Origin: Gonatopus flavifemur
Lineage: Eukaryota; Arthropoda; Insecta; Hymenoptera; Dryinidae
NCBI GenBank assembly: GCA_018340375.1
Contig: JAFFJZ010000002.1
Location: 14,836,001-14,900,000, forward strand
Length of the DNA: 64,000 nt
Reading direction: 5' to 3'
Shown in pieces: positions 11,252 to 26,539 of this stretch. The notes beneath the pieces are model-generated. The model was given only the letters and a program-made list of their open reading frames with translations, was not told where the DNA came from and made no database searches. The first letter of the stretch is position 1. Each line of letters starts with the position of its first letter. A program made the translations under genes and the position numbers.

Positions 11252-14200
11252 TATTTTTGAGAATGAAATGATAACACGCGGAGCTGGGTTTCGATTTTTT
11301 TCTCAGTGTAAAGAAATATGAAACTACTGAACATTTCATTGACCGAAACAATCAAATTTCCAAACTAAAAATATATGTTCACCTCATAAATCATAATGGA
11401 AGTCCATTGTGAAATCACCCCATATTACGATATTGTTCTTCATTATCGGATGATCCTGATGGGTTCGGTATATTTGGAGAAAAAAATAGGAAGAGGAAGA
11501 TAAAATGAACAAAACAGAGAGATAGAAACGAGCTCGACGACGGTTTCCGTCGTTGGCGACGAGATAGCACTCTGCTAATTAGGCATTAGTGCAACAAACA
11601 ACCTCGAGGTATGGTGTACCCTGTATTCTTCCCCCTCAACCATCATCTCCTTCAAGAACCACCCCATGTCCCCCTAACGGAATGCTCAAGTTACAAATTA
11701 ACTTGACAGAGATCATCCGTTTCCATCCTTACTCGAGGTCCCTTGTTCGTATTTAAACACATACGTATCCATCCACGTATACGTATAAATACATGGGTAC
11801 ATAAAATTTTTGTTTGTCCTCAAGACAACATTAATTAACGGCATCGATTAAAAAGGAAAACCATTGAAATCGAATCTGGACAAAGTGAATTACGTATAAG
11901 TGGTTTGAAATGTTATTAATGGAAATCTCATTGATAAATTCAGGGGGGGAATGAATAATACAGTCATCTCATCAACAATGGCAGTGAAGAAATTGAAAAT
12001 GTCATAAAAACATCGAGAAACTGCACAATTTCACAGACAAGAATACGTAACGAATGTTATTTTTTTCAGTATAATTTTCACACCGCATACCGAAGAAGAG
12101 ACGAATATTCTCATTCATTATTCTATCCAATTCTAAAATCTCTTTCACTTTGAATTTCATTAAAGTACCTCAATCAAGAACACCGCTTTCAATTTTGTTC
12201 GCTTGCAGCATTGCAGTCTGTTAGTGAAAATACCTTTGAATCTTCATAACTGTATTTACACGTATCTAAACCCTTTCATGGCACTGTTTTGACTATTTTC
12301 ATTCGAACTTGAAAAATGTGAGATGTATTCTATATCAATGAGTATTTATTTTTGGAGAGCGTGAAAAAATCTCAATTCATCAATATTATATAAATTCAAT
12401 GGAATTGTGGAATTCCGATATCGATTCTGTTCGTACAAGTACCAGTTTTGCACTGGGATGTATAAGAATTCGTTCCAACGAATCATTTATTTTTGCAATT
12501 TTGATTTCTTTCGAATCGTTTTATAGTATCTTATCAGTCATCTAACTAAATATGGGGGGGGGGGGGCATATTAACTACAATCGGTTTATGCCGTTCTTTC
12601 CCCTTCGTATTATTATTTCTGTCGCCTAATACAGTACGATTTCGATAAGGAATCACGTTTTCACCCTTCTCGCGCTTGTACACAATATAGAATTCAATAC
12701 AAATCAAATAAAATACGTAGAAGTCCTTTACTGTCTATCTACGAAGATTATGCTGTGTAGAGGTAGCGATAAATGTTCTTCCATTTTATCATTGATGACT
12801 ACATTGATCATTCAACGATTCAACCTCGTTATATTTTCAGATATTCTCTAATCTTTATTCTTGTTTTGTCATGTAAAACTCATAATGACTATTACAAAGA
12901 TGTACATTTGAATAGAAATTGATGATGGATTTTGTAACCATTCAAGTGGAGAGGTCTGTATATGATCTGCATTCAGAATTTATATCCATTGCACATTATG
13001 CATTCATCGGAGGATATTAATTTTAGTTTTATCAGTAGAACTGTTAATTGCAGTTACAGTACCAACTTATGATTAATTAAATTTTTCTCTGAATGATGAT
13101 TACTGCCTATCGATGGAATTATCAATATTCAATTCCAATAACGCTAAAAATATTAATTTTATCCCCAGTTGATGGTGGAATTATGAACGGAGGGCTAATT
13201 GTCGATTAAATCAATAATTTTTATATTTTTATATTGGTGAAGTAATTGTTCTCAGTCCTATCAATTAAATCGTTAATTTCATTGATGACAAAATTATCAA
13301 TTCTATTATTCATTAATTAGAGCTTACATACAAAATCCAGCTCTAGAGGATATTCAAAAGACGTTTTACGCAACATTTTACGGAAAATTTCAGACGTCAT
13401 GCTCGTTGGAATGACTTCCTCGTCGCTTCCATAAAGAAAATTCACCACTACACTTCGATCGTATCCCGTAGTCCACTGTTATGAAAAATATTCTTATCAA
13501 TGAAGCAAGCTTTTCGTGAATAGACGAAAATATTCGGATTACGTAACGATCTATGTTCAACTCGACTAGACAATGGACTACGTATATATTCAGGACAATA
13601 AATTTCAAGGCTTGCGTAAGAGGACGATTTCCTTGAGTGTGCCGAAAAAAAAGTCAAACTGGAGGAAGGAAATGGAGGAAAGAATGCGTCTTACTTCGAA
13701 ATCCTACGTTACGTATTCCAGGAACACACCACCTCTAAAGTGTGCTGTATCCGAAGAAACTCCGACCATCCAAAGATGATCCATACGTCTTGCCAGTTGT
13801 GAAAAGATGGAGAAAGGAAAATCCAAGAGGATATAAAGGAAGCACTGGACGGTTTTTTCCTTTCAAAGAGTGTTCTAAATTCATTGAATGTTCATATTTT
13901 ACTTGAATTTTCCCCTATACAATCCTATTACGTAGACAGTGTCGAAACTTTGATTTTATATTCAAAATCTCCGCATGCATCTGAATCCTAATGTTTGTTC
14001 GAACGTACCTACTGTGAATGCAATTTTTGATGATTTGAGGTCACAATGAAATTCTTTGATCATTCCTCGCCATATGCTGCGCTTTGACGAATAATTGAAT
14101 GTACAAATATGAACGTCCATGTCCAAAGAACGTGTTAAAATTATAAAATTATCAAGAAATTTTCGAAGGTGAGGAAAATTTTATCGTGACTTTCTTTATT

Positions 14201-14267
14201 CATCAAAGTCCTTGGGTGCTCAGTGTCCTAGGTTACCTCTAAGAAAATTAATAATTGGCCAACTCTC
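11252..14267. other. Non-coding stretch, no gene recognised
   Basis: AT-rich. Contains a 13-nt G homopolymer at 12554-12566. Overlapping open frames on both strands near 13390-13780 (68-73 codons) have no recognisable domain and I leave them uncalled. Confidence 0.5.
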
Positions 14268-14384
14268 CCCTAGCAGAAATGATTCTAGCCACCTCATAGT
14301 TAATATCAAGGCTCTCTCTAGCGAGCAAGCACCTTGAAGCGCCTTGAAAGGTGCTAGACAACCGCTATAATCATCCTTACTGGA
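14268..14384. repeat. Family D foldback (copy D3, diverged)
   Basis: Starts CCCTAGCAGAAATGATTCTA, contains AAGCACCTTGAAGC and a degenerate inverted right arm ending TATAATCATCCTTACTGG. Same architecture as the better preserved copies at 17792-17911 and 38611-38739. Confidence 0.65.
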
Positions 14385-17302
14385 ATCTGGAAAAATATTT
14401 CGGAATAAAGTTTTTCCGCTCTTGAAATTGAATAATTCCAATCAGTTGTCATTCTTTGGAAATTGAACTGCAAAATAAAGAATATGAGATTGTTTTTGCT
14501 TCTGAAATTGTACCTTATTGATAAATAATATTCAAATCATAAATACATAATCCAAGTAACGAATAAAATTGAACAATTAGGACTAAGATTAGTTCGAAGA
14601 CTATGGTTTTATACAAGGCCATTGTGTTTGTAACTTCGAGCAAGTCGAGTCTTCGCATAAGTTAATTATTGTACTATTTGCTCCGTTAGTTGGAAATGTT
14701 AGATGCAAGTTTAATTACTTGTTTCGAATTAGCTTATAACGAATGAAGAATAATTTCACGATACCGTATATAAATAATTCTCTACTGCTTAAGAGAATTC
14801 TGATGATGTAGAGATGATTAATTCCTCGTGAAATATGATATTCTCCATTCGTAATAAATTCGAGGGGAAAACCCTTGAATTCGTGCATATGGCGGACGAA
14901 AGTGTAAACGGAAATTCAATGAAAATTGGAATATCGCCTTTGTGTGTCAACAAGCGTAGCAATGATTGAAGTAATTTACACTTTATATCGAATCAGGAAC
15001 GGATAATTATTCTCATTCAGAAAAACTTACAAATACGTGTTATTGGTTGAGTCTCACGTAGCGTGAGCTCTTACGATTATTCATGCTTTCTAAATTCAAT
15101 CCGTAGGTGGTAATATCGCAAAACTACCGGTCTTTTGCTATCATTAGTGGAAACCTTTGTGAAGAAGTTCTTGTTTTGCTTAACTTGGTTCGCAAAGTTT
15201 GATCAGCGTAACGATCTCAAACATTGAATTCCGTTGAATAAATTTCTTAGAAATATTATCGCAAGATAATCTTGGTTCCCTGCATGGGGTAATTACTGAA
15301 ATTGGAATTTTCAAATTGTGTTGAAAAAGAGGGATTCGGCGAAGTATTAGGTTTCAGCAGAAATTTTATTGTTGACTCCAAATCTTTTGATTCTTGCAAT
15401 CATTTGAGTTGCCGAAATGCAGTTATTACAATGAAACGGCGAAATCCCTCAATATTTTGAGCTTTGCCCCTGAATGAATGGTATTACGTTGATATTTATG
15501 AAATAAAACCCGCCCACTGCGTTGAAGTAACCATAGCAGTTATCTCTTACGTATATCGACTGAACATCGCCGACACTTTTCTAGGATTCATCTCCAAGAT
15601 TTATGATCCGAATATTTCGGAAAATATTAAATACCTCGTAGGATATTTGAACCCATATCCATTCGAATTCATTTAAAATCGCTACTCGCTGACGTAGTAT
15701 AACGTGATGTACCAGTGCAATGGCCAGCTACACTTTACAACCATTCTGGCCGTAAAACGTAATGCAAACGTTCATAAACTCTGAGCAAACGCATGTAAAT
15801 TCACGGAGGATTGCCTCCAAGTGTGTGTAAATAAAGAACGGGTGGGAAGATATGTGGATGTCACATATGTATCTTATTGTTCTGTTGATGGGAACGACGA
15901 AAGGATCCTTCAAAAAACGTGGTATAAAGATTTTATTATATTTCATTAATTCATAGAATTCTCATTCCGGAGTTTGAAAAATGATTTCAAATGAAATGGG
16001 AGAATAGAAAATAGACGGAAACGAGGTGCGAGATATTAGGGAGAAGAGGAGAGCCAACAAAAAAGAAAAAAGGAGAGGAAAGGGTGAAGTCCATGAAGTA
16101 TAGTCAGAAAAAGCAACGATCCAAACGTGCCAGAAGATCAAGGGATCAACTTTCGATGGATGCGGGGGGATGCTTTCCACGATTCACTCGTATCCCGGTT
16201 CCTTCAGGGAATGCGAATTATTCGCATGTGCCTTCGCACCAGACGCGGAATTTCACTCTCGAAATTTCGTCGTTCTTGGAAGAGATCGACTCTGGAACGA
16301 CTTCACAGGAACTCCTTTTCCTTATTTCTTTCCTTGACCAGAGAATACGAGATTGACAAAGATGGAGAGGAAAAGAATGACGGACAAAAGGAGATGAAAA
16401 ACGAATAGGAAAAGAACGTAGGACGGTATAAAGAGGAAACACCTTGATGATTTAATTCCATTGGATGCGATTCGAGAGATGAATTGATTTCGAGGATAAA
16501 GAACGTTCACGGAACTGTCGAATTTTTCATCTGATCGTTGAAACAAGGTCTTGAGATGATGAATCGGAGGAACGTGTTTCTGATTTATATTTTATTAAAC
16601 TCGAGAGTATATCAGTGGAATGAACTATCACTGACTCCAAAGTTAGTAGAATGAGATAAATATAATCAGACATGTAGGGATTTATTACATAATTCAAATT
16701 GATGAGGGAGAAACACTGGATCACGACTATTTTATTTGTATTCAATATTGGATTCCATTGTCTTTATGAAATATGGTATCATATTCTTCGAGTTGGGGAT
16801 TTTTTATATAATATAACATGTTCAATTTGATCAAAGAGATCGTCTGCATGTGGATGACAGGAAGAGGGGATTTATAATCAAGTGATTTTTACGAGGAGCT
16901 GTTACGGAATTGTCAATATTTGCGGATCAGGGTAGGGTTGGGATCGCTCCACATACACCCATCACCACTATTCCCGTCTTTAAGAAGAGTGAAAGGGAAG
17001 AGGAAAAGGAAGAATCGGGATGAAAGAGGACTATATGGTTACTATGTACACTCTTGACGACTAATTTCACCTAGTGCAGGGCGGTGGCTCTCCACTTTCA
17101 TAGCTCAATCGATTTAATCGATTTGATCCAGTTTAATCTTCACACAAAAGTGAAAAAGCATCGCAAACCGAATATTGTATTCTAATAAACGTATATTCGT
17201 GATAAAACGCTCCTCGTTTGGACTCGGGACTCGAAAATGAAAGCGGTTATTGTTTATTATACCATAAACTTTACATAAAAATGACAAAATAGAGTAGGAA
17301 GG
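14385..17302. other. Non-coding stretch, purine-rich segment in the middle
   Basis: No gene recognised. About 16020-16440 is purine-rich on the + strand (GA-rich runs), so the opposite strand resembles a pyrimidine-rich leader. The several short frames there are compositional. Confidence 0.45.
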
Positions 17303-17630
17303 ATCCGAGTCGAAAAATTTGGGGGGTTTTTTATCCTCGTATTTCGTTTTTCAGACTGATTTTGTCCCGATTGTTGAATAATGCGGAAAAAACAGTACTT
17401 TTTCATGATTTTAGTTTGAATTTCTTCTCAATCACTTTGATTACCATAAGACCCACCCCGGCCCTGCATGGGCTCCATCCTGTCAATATGGCCAAAGTTG
17501 GGCCCAGAGTTCATACACGCTAGGTTATGAAAAAGTATTCAATAGTTTTTGTCCGCATAATTCAACAATCAGTCAGCCTAAAAATGGAATAAGAGGACAA
17601 AAACCGTTCAAATTTTTCGACTCGGGGAAC
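17303..17630. repeat. Foldback element with a family E insert in its loop
   Basis: The arms pair GATCCGAGTCGAAAAATTTG (about 17303) with CAAATTTTTCGACTCGG (about 17610), and GATTGTTGAATAATGCGGA with TCCGCATAATTCAACAATC. The centre is occupied by the GGGCCCA-type segment at 17451-17524. Confidence 0.8.
17451..17524. repeat. Family E repeat (copy E4), nested
   Basis: Carries the family words GCATGGGCTCCATCCTGTC, AATATGGCCAAAGTTGGGCC and TTCATACACGCTAGG. It is GC-richer than its surroundings and lies in the loop of the foldback at 17303-17630. Confidence 0.75.
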
Positions 17631-17791
17631 TAGAACAGGTGTGTGTATCTATATAAGATTAAAACATCTCATATTCTTCCCTGAGTTTTTAGGATTCTTT
17701 TACTCTTCCCATTGGTTTTTTTCCACATGGAGCGAAAAGATTTCGCTATTTTGACGAATTCGTCTTTGCTGAGTGGATTGAATAACCTGGC

Positions 17792-17911
17792 CCCTAGTAG
17801 AAATCACTCTGGCTAGTCTTCAGGTCATTACAAGGTCTCACCAGGCACTTGTGAGAGACCTGCAAGGCCTAGTAATAGCCAGAACAATAACTAGAGTGAT
17901 TTATACTAGGG
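17792..17911. repeat. Family D foldback (copy D2)
   Basis: A 120-bp palindrome with ends CCCTAGTAGAAATCACTCT and AGAGTGATTTATACTAGGG. The centre has CAAGGTCTCACCAGGCACTT and its near-complement. Non-coding. Confidence 0.88.
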
Positions 17912-18560
17912 ACGATGACAATTCACTGTGTTCACAAACCGATTCGTTGTGACTATCCGTTTCTAACTAGTCTTGTGAAGCTCAATCTATTAAGAAATAA
18001 ATTTCTTTTCTATTTGAACAAGCTTTTTTGCTGTCCCCATAACAACATGCGAATTTTTTTGCTCCCGTACGTCACTGAAACTTCATCATAAATTCATCCT
18101 CAAAACAGATTGTAGTGGGAATTTACTGTCAGCATTGATTACCATAGAATTTCTCGTTCCGTTTTGTTTGTTGTTATGTACATTAAAAGCGTTGAAAAAA
18201 TAATCGTCCTCGGTACGAAATTCGATAACCATGCTTTTAGTATTCAAGTATCGTCGCTTGGACGATATAAAGTTACACATTGTTGAACAATTTTACATTA
18301 TTTTGAATTGATTTAACATGTTTTTGTAATACTTGATTCGAAGCTTCGCCGTTTATGTGCGAATGAAATAATGGTCGATTGATCAAACGATTCAAAAAAT
18401 TCAAATGTGATCGCATTCCGTAGAGGTAATTATGGACTGGGAACGCGGAGTGTCATACATTTCTGTATTTGTGATATTCTATACCTATCAATCGAATACA
18501 GGTTACAAACAACAGAATAACATTCCAATTGTACCCGATTACATTGTTACCGTTCTTTTA

Positions 18561-19951
18561 TCCCATGCAGAAATTGACGAACGGCCTAGTACTGGAATAA
18601 CGTTATTTGCCAACCGCCAACTGTTGGCAAACAACATTGGAATAAACCCGGAATGATAACGCTGATCAACACTGGTACGGCGTTGTTCACCGATACTGGG
18701 TCAACGTTAACATCAACCCTGAATCAGTACTGGTTTTTCATTGGATACCAACATTGACAATTGATGTTCAACCGGTGATGGTAATCCATTTAAGCCTTTG
18801 TACGTAGCTAATGAAAATAATTTCATATTTTATATTGTGTGCATTTTTTGTATCTTTTCACTAGTAGGTTGAGGAAACATGTGTATTGAACCTGTTTCAT
18901 AAATATAATAACATTCATATGTAGGAACATGATACAACATTATGGGAACAAAAATATTGAAAGACGACACATTGGATCTTCTATAGTCTTTTCTTATTTT
19001 TTAGAACGTTTATAAGAACGAATAAAATCTAATGAATATTTCGGTCCTCTCTTACTTCACATCACTTTGAATCCACTATATTTTGATGAATTTCTCCTGC
19101 CAGCATTTGGTTTATTGAAGAAAAGCCCATGCGCCGTGAGCTAAGTTGACAGATTTTCTAACTTTTGCCACACGATTTGGACTTTCCTGATCAATATAGA
19201 TTCCACCCAACTTTCAAACTCTTCTCACAAGTTTATCATCACCCTAACGACAAATTCAACTCAGAACATAAGGCTTTTTTCTCAAATTTGAAAATTTCAA
19301 CTTCAAGAATACTCTTCCATTTGAAATTTTCTCATGTTTAGAATGACTTTTATCCGAATATTGTAAATTCATAAGTCATTTTACATCTCAGGTTAGATAA
19401 TTTACAAAATTATTTTGTACAGAGCGGTTATTTAAAATGATCTGGGAATATTCTTATTTCAAGAATTTATTCTAAAACGAAGAATATCTTATGAAGTCAC
19501 TAAAAATTAGAAGGGGTTAGTCTTATAATAAGAGGATTGGTTTAGAGGAAGAGTGAAGAATAAATTCCTCTCAATCCTAGAATATCGTTTTTTCGGTGCA
19601 TGGTTATATCGAAAGTAAAAAATGTATCACATCTGTTCGTATGTTGCTGAAGTTTGAATCGTTTCTTGAAACGAATGAATAATCCGAAAACATGTGAAGA
19701 AGTCAATTCGAGAACATGAATAATAATTTCTTCAAAATTTTGTCGTATTAAACCACACATAATGAACAACGTTGAACGAGTTTTGAATCAACGTTGGCAA
19801 ATCAGCGTTGACTATCGGCGTTACAACAACATTGTACTGGTTGTTACTTCAACCACGTTACAACGTTGGCAACCAACCCTGGTAATCAGTGTTGTACCAG
19901 TACTGTTTCGATTGTTATGGTTGGTTGGAAGTCGGCATTTTCTGCATGGGA
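18561..19951. repeat. Long, diverged foldback rich in AACGTTGGCAA-type words
   Basis: The ends are TCCCATGCAGAAATTGACGA and its partner TCGGCATTTTCTGCATGGGA. Left (18561-18790) and right (about 19757-19951) arms both consist of AACGTTG/CAACGTT, GTACTGG and TTGGCAA words, but pairing along the arms is loose. About 1 kb of AT-rich sequence lies between. The open frame at 19762-20160 starts in the right arm and is not called. Confidence 0.5.
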
Positions 19952-22420
<2,469 letters not shown>

Positions 22421-22433
22421 TGAAAATTTGAAG

Positions 22434-22626
22434 ATGTGACTGTCATTTTTTCCACCCACTCTCTTCTGAATTCTCAGAAAAATTTTGCTGAATTTTGAAA
22501 TATTTCAACTAAATTTCGCAGCGCTTTTTGAAATTCGACCAAATCTTCCTGAAAATTTAGGAGAAAGTGACTGTAAAAAAATTACAGTCACATTTTCTGA
22601 ATTTTCAGAAGTAATTTTTTTACAGT
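22434..22626. repeat. Hairpin-forming repeat just downstream of the membralin exon
   Basis: Contains AAAGTGACTGTAAAAAAATT followed directly by TACAGTCACATTTTCTGAAT, a near-perfect hairpin about 22550-22610, plus repeated CTGAAAATTT/CTGAATTTT words. The right end is TTTTTTACAGTG. Probably a MITE; left limit uncertain. Confidence 0.6.
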
Positions 22627-22645
22627 GAACTATTGCACGGAAATA

Positions 22646-22945
22646 CACGGAGAGGAAAATTCTTGCTGGAAAAGCGATTCCGAAAAATCTGCTTTGCTAA
22701 ATTAGAAAAATGGTTGCTGTTGGAGCAAAAATATTGCTATTTTGGCAAGATATTTGCTAATTCAGCAGAATTCTCTAGCCTTCTATATATCAACAATTCT
22801 GGATTGTTGAATGGCAAGCGCTTGTTGAAAGAGCAAAATTCTTCCTGTGATAGCAAATTTTTTGCCAATTCAGCAACAAATTTTGCCATATCAGCAAAGC
22901 AAATTCTCGAGATTTGCTGTTCCAGCAACTTTTTTTCTCTGGGTG
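22646..22945. mobile_element. Family A-like palindromic MITE (copy A4), TA target duplication
   Basis: Ends CACGGAGAGGAAAATTCTTG and TTTTTTTCTCTGGGTG with TA on both sides; 300 bp. The interior is a run of TTGCTG/CAGCAA words with the centre near TTCTATATATCAAC (22780). The long open frames across it (22633-23052 + and 22737-22964 -) are by-products of this repeat, not genes. Confidence 0.9.
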
Positions 22946-23731
22946 TAGTAGTTTCAGTTCTCAAGATTCAACACAGATATTTTCGTGGTAATTATCATAA
23001 TCAAAAGTACTTTCAAACACGGGGGTGTAATAATTTATATCGTTTGAGCTAGGAATGTGAGATCTCTCATGAAAGCACTAAAATTGTTTCATCCGAAATG
23101 ACATAATACAAGATGATTTACCGGTGTTCCTGCGAAATACTGATCAGAGACGACATACTAGATGTCAGTTGTACAACCTCAAAAGCGTTATTAAATAAGT
23201 TAGTGAAGGAAGAAGGAGGAACAAAAACATATGATATGAGAATAATTCCAGGAAGTCATTTAACATAATATCTCTATATAGTTCATGGTTTCGTTGTAAT
23301 CAAGAAGAAGAAGGAGTGTTCGATGCATGCTTTTTTGATATTTTCTTAAAATTCAATTGATCCTTTGGAATATTGATTATTGAAGGGCAGTAATTTTTGT
23401 ATGAAATTTGTGTATAGTTTTTATATATTTCATGCAGATTTTATGTGAGGTTTATTGAGGAATACTTTGAGAGAAGAAATAAAGAACAAAGAATTTTGTG
23501 ATGAAGAGTGTGAACCGCCTCACACGACCTTAATGAGATTCAGTAAATGACAAAAAATCTTCAAGTATCCTGCCTGGAGGTCTGCTATATATAGGTACCA
23601 TTTCACTAGTATTTTTATTGGAATAACTTCATGCACTCATGTGATTCAAACTGGTACTGTTCTGTTATAGAATCAAGGAACCTCCTTTCTTTTTTAGGAG
23701 GTGAAGAAATTACATTGGGGGACGAAATTTA

Positions 23732-23867
23732 CACTGAGAGAAGAGTTCGTTTGTGACAAAGAAGGCTTGTTAATTATTAACAAACCATCTTTTCGTTGGA
23801 TAAGATTTGTCAATAGTTAACAAAACTCATTTGATTGAAATAAATTTGGAATACTTTTTTCTCAGTG
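23732..23867. mobile_element. Short palindromic MITE, TA target duplication
   Basis: 136 bp with ends CACTGAGAGAAGAGTTC and ACTTTTTTCTCAGTG between TA dinucleotides. Carries TTGTTAATTATTAACAA and a related TTGTCAATAGTTAACAA palindrome. Confidence 0.88.
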
Positions 23868-24796
23868 TACCATTGAATCCTATATTTCTCAGCTGAGGTT
23901 GGTTAGTGAAAATACTCATTTTCAGCAATTACACTCATAGTATACATCATGTAGACTCTTTTTATGTAAACTGACAGTCATTTGAAACATTTCCAAATGA
24001 AAACGAACTAATGAGAGTTTTTTGATTCAGAAAATTGAAAAAGATCAATTGTCCTTGAACTTTGAATGTATTTCTTTCAAGTTGCGCAAGTAGATTTTAA
24101 TATATCCAAGCATCACGACTGAATTGCGCATCTACCTCTCATTGATTAAGAAAAGATTGACATGGTAATCGATAAATTTGTTGTTTACACCAGCGTGTGT
24201 TTTTCATCAGACCATTGATCTGCGCTTATCAGCTTTCTGCAGGCAATCGAGAAGAGCATGTTGATAATTTCCAGAATACCAAAAAATGACTAATTCTCTT
24301 AGAAGTAAACCAGTATTTACATCGTTTATCAAACACATGGAGCCTAATTTTTTGTGAATCTACAAAAGCAAGTCTCAGACAAACCAGTACCGAACTTCAT
24401 GACATGGATATAAAGTGGTTGATCATACAAATACCCGATTCTGTATAATATTTCCAAAGGCAGATCACCTTGCATTCGTTTTTCGTGAGCACGCAAATGT
24501 GCGATGGATGAGATATGAGTAACGTGTTATTATAAACAACGGATGTTTTATCTAGTTTTCGTAAACACAGATGAAAGTTATTTGATTTCGAAACTATAAG
24601 GACCATAAACATTACATCCTGCATGGTGATTGAAGTAGAGTGTTTCCGTATGATATGGAAACAGTGACAGTCCGTTTGAAATTTCAGAGTTTGGAAAAAT
24701 AACAAACATATTCTCAATTCAAATTCGTATTCAGAGAGTATAATGAGACAAAGGAGGTTGAGAAAACGGGAGAAGATTGATAAAGAATCAATCAGG

Positions 24797-25134
24797 ATGG
24801 AGAAAAAGGAATTTGTTATGACAGCGAGACTTGTCTAAATCTCTCTGTTATCACAGTTATTTTGTTAGCTACGACAGCATTTTTCAGCTGTGGTAGCAAA
24901 TAAAGTTTTCCCTTCCAGCGGAATGTGTTTGCTGTTCTGTATATAATACTGAAAATTTTGCTATTCCAGCGGAATATTTGCTACTTTAGTTAATCATGCT
25001 GCTCTCTCAACAATCCAGTTAGCTGTGGCAGTGAATTTTTATGTTGAGTGAAATCTTTTTCCTAGGTTTGGAAAAAGATTTGCTATTCCACATATACCAC
25101 CTCGATTCGCCGTGACGGCAAATTTTTTTTTCCG
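24797..25134. repeat. Family A foldback (copy A5)
   Basis: GCTGTGGTAGCAAA, ATTTTGCTATTCCAGCG and AGCTGTGGCAGTG words around a TGTATATAATACTGA centre near 24945. Ends are worn (GGATGGAGAAAAAGG; TTTTTTTTTCCGAGAG), so the exact limits are uncertain. Confidence 0.75.
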
Positions 25135-25254
25135 AGAGTTTGTCAACTGATTTTTGATTATAAATTCCTTTCCTAGGTCCTTTCGAGCCTATAGAATCAC
25201 CGGGGGCGTTTTTTAGTAAGGTCGGATTCTGCTCGGGTCCTGACAAGAATTATA

Positions 25255-25565
25255 CACGGAGAACAAAGAAATTCGCTGGAACCGCAAGTTTCCTGCTGTG
25301 ACAGCAAGCTATTGGCTATCACATCAATCACGATAGCGATTTTTCAGCTGTCTCAGCATATTTCTGTATTATATATGGTAAAGCAAACAACTTTTGCTGG
25401 AAAAGTGAGGATTCTTTGTTGGCACAGGTGAGAAGTCCCTGTCGCAGCGAACAAAATTGCTGTGATAGCAAATAGATTGTGGCGACAGGAAAAAATTTCC
25501 TGCTTCAGCAGAAGGTACCCAGCAAAATCAGATTTCGCTGTCACAGCAAACCTTTTTTGTTTGTG
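25255..25565. mobile_element. Family A foldback (copy A6), uninterrupted, TA target duplication
   Basis: The best complete copy of family A: 311 bp, CACGGAGAACAAAGAAATTC ... CTTTTTTGTTTGTG, flanked by TA (25253-25254, 25566-25567). The centre is CTGTATTATATATGG (about 25361-25377). Use it as the reference when judging where the other copies are interrupted. Confidence 0.9.
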
Positions 25566-26539
25566 TAACGCTTGGCTACGATCTAAAAATTCTCGTAGCC
25601 CTCAACTGATGGGAGTTTGCATAAAGATTATTCCTTCAATGATTTCCTGTGATTGTAATTCATATGCATCATCTCGTGCAGCTTTGTTCATGTCAGTTTA
25701 ACTTTGTAAATCTTTATCTTCAGCCCCTGCGGTCGAATATAATCTATTATGGATCTCTTCAGCATATTTGATCAATGTTGATTTCCTGCAATTACGAGTG
25801 AAAAGGGCACTTTTGTTTGGATAAAATGAATCGGAGCTTCATAAAAAATTTAATGAATATACAAGCTGTAAGTTTCTTCGTTCATTCGACCTACTTTTGA
25901 GTGATTCTCAATTTCTCGATTTCTCGAGTGATTTTTCTCGCTGAAAAATTCAAAGAATTCCCCGGGGAATCGTGATCGAAAATTCCCGGGTCAGAAACCC
26001 TAGCAGATGAGGAATAATAGGAGTTGTCCGATTAAAAAATATGTGAGGTTTTGATCCCTGCATAGATGTATTTTCATATTTCTCTGATCTGAAATTTCAT
26101 TTGTTTTGAGATCCAAGCGAGCAATTTTGTTCATTATCACATCAGAAGCCCTTGGTGTAAAATTATGAATTTCATAAGAAATTTTACACAACGTTGAATT
26201 CCAGTATCACATTGAATAATCGACGTATTATTTTTCATAGGTATAGATCAATAATTGACCTATAAGTGAACACATACCAATGGGTGGATGAGAGATTTCT
26301 TATTTCACGATTGTAAAATCGTGAGAACATAGGTACTACACATTATTATCATTATGTAGAAGCCATTTGTTCGCTTCCATCTATTCATTGTTCAGTAGAC
26401 ATTTATCTTCTGACTCTTTTTCTGAATTTCCGTAGTTTCTTGAATGAATCGTGTGGTTGTTATCATTTTGGAGTATGTTCTTTTTGAATTTCTTATGAAT
26501 TTTCACGTATGTTTTCCTTCATTTTCATTCAGATTACAA

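Noticed and set aside
22633..23052. 139-codon + frame
   Set aside because: It lies across the palindromic repeat at 22646-22945; the residues are translations of TTGCTG/CAGCAA words.
24397..24717. 106-codon - frame, considered as a receptor fragment
   Set aside because: No clear membrane-helix pattern or conserved motif.
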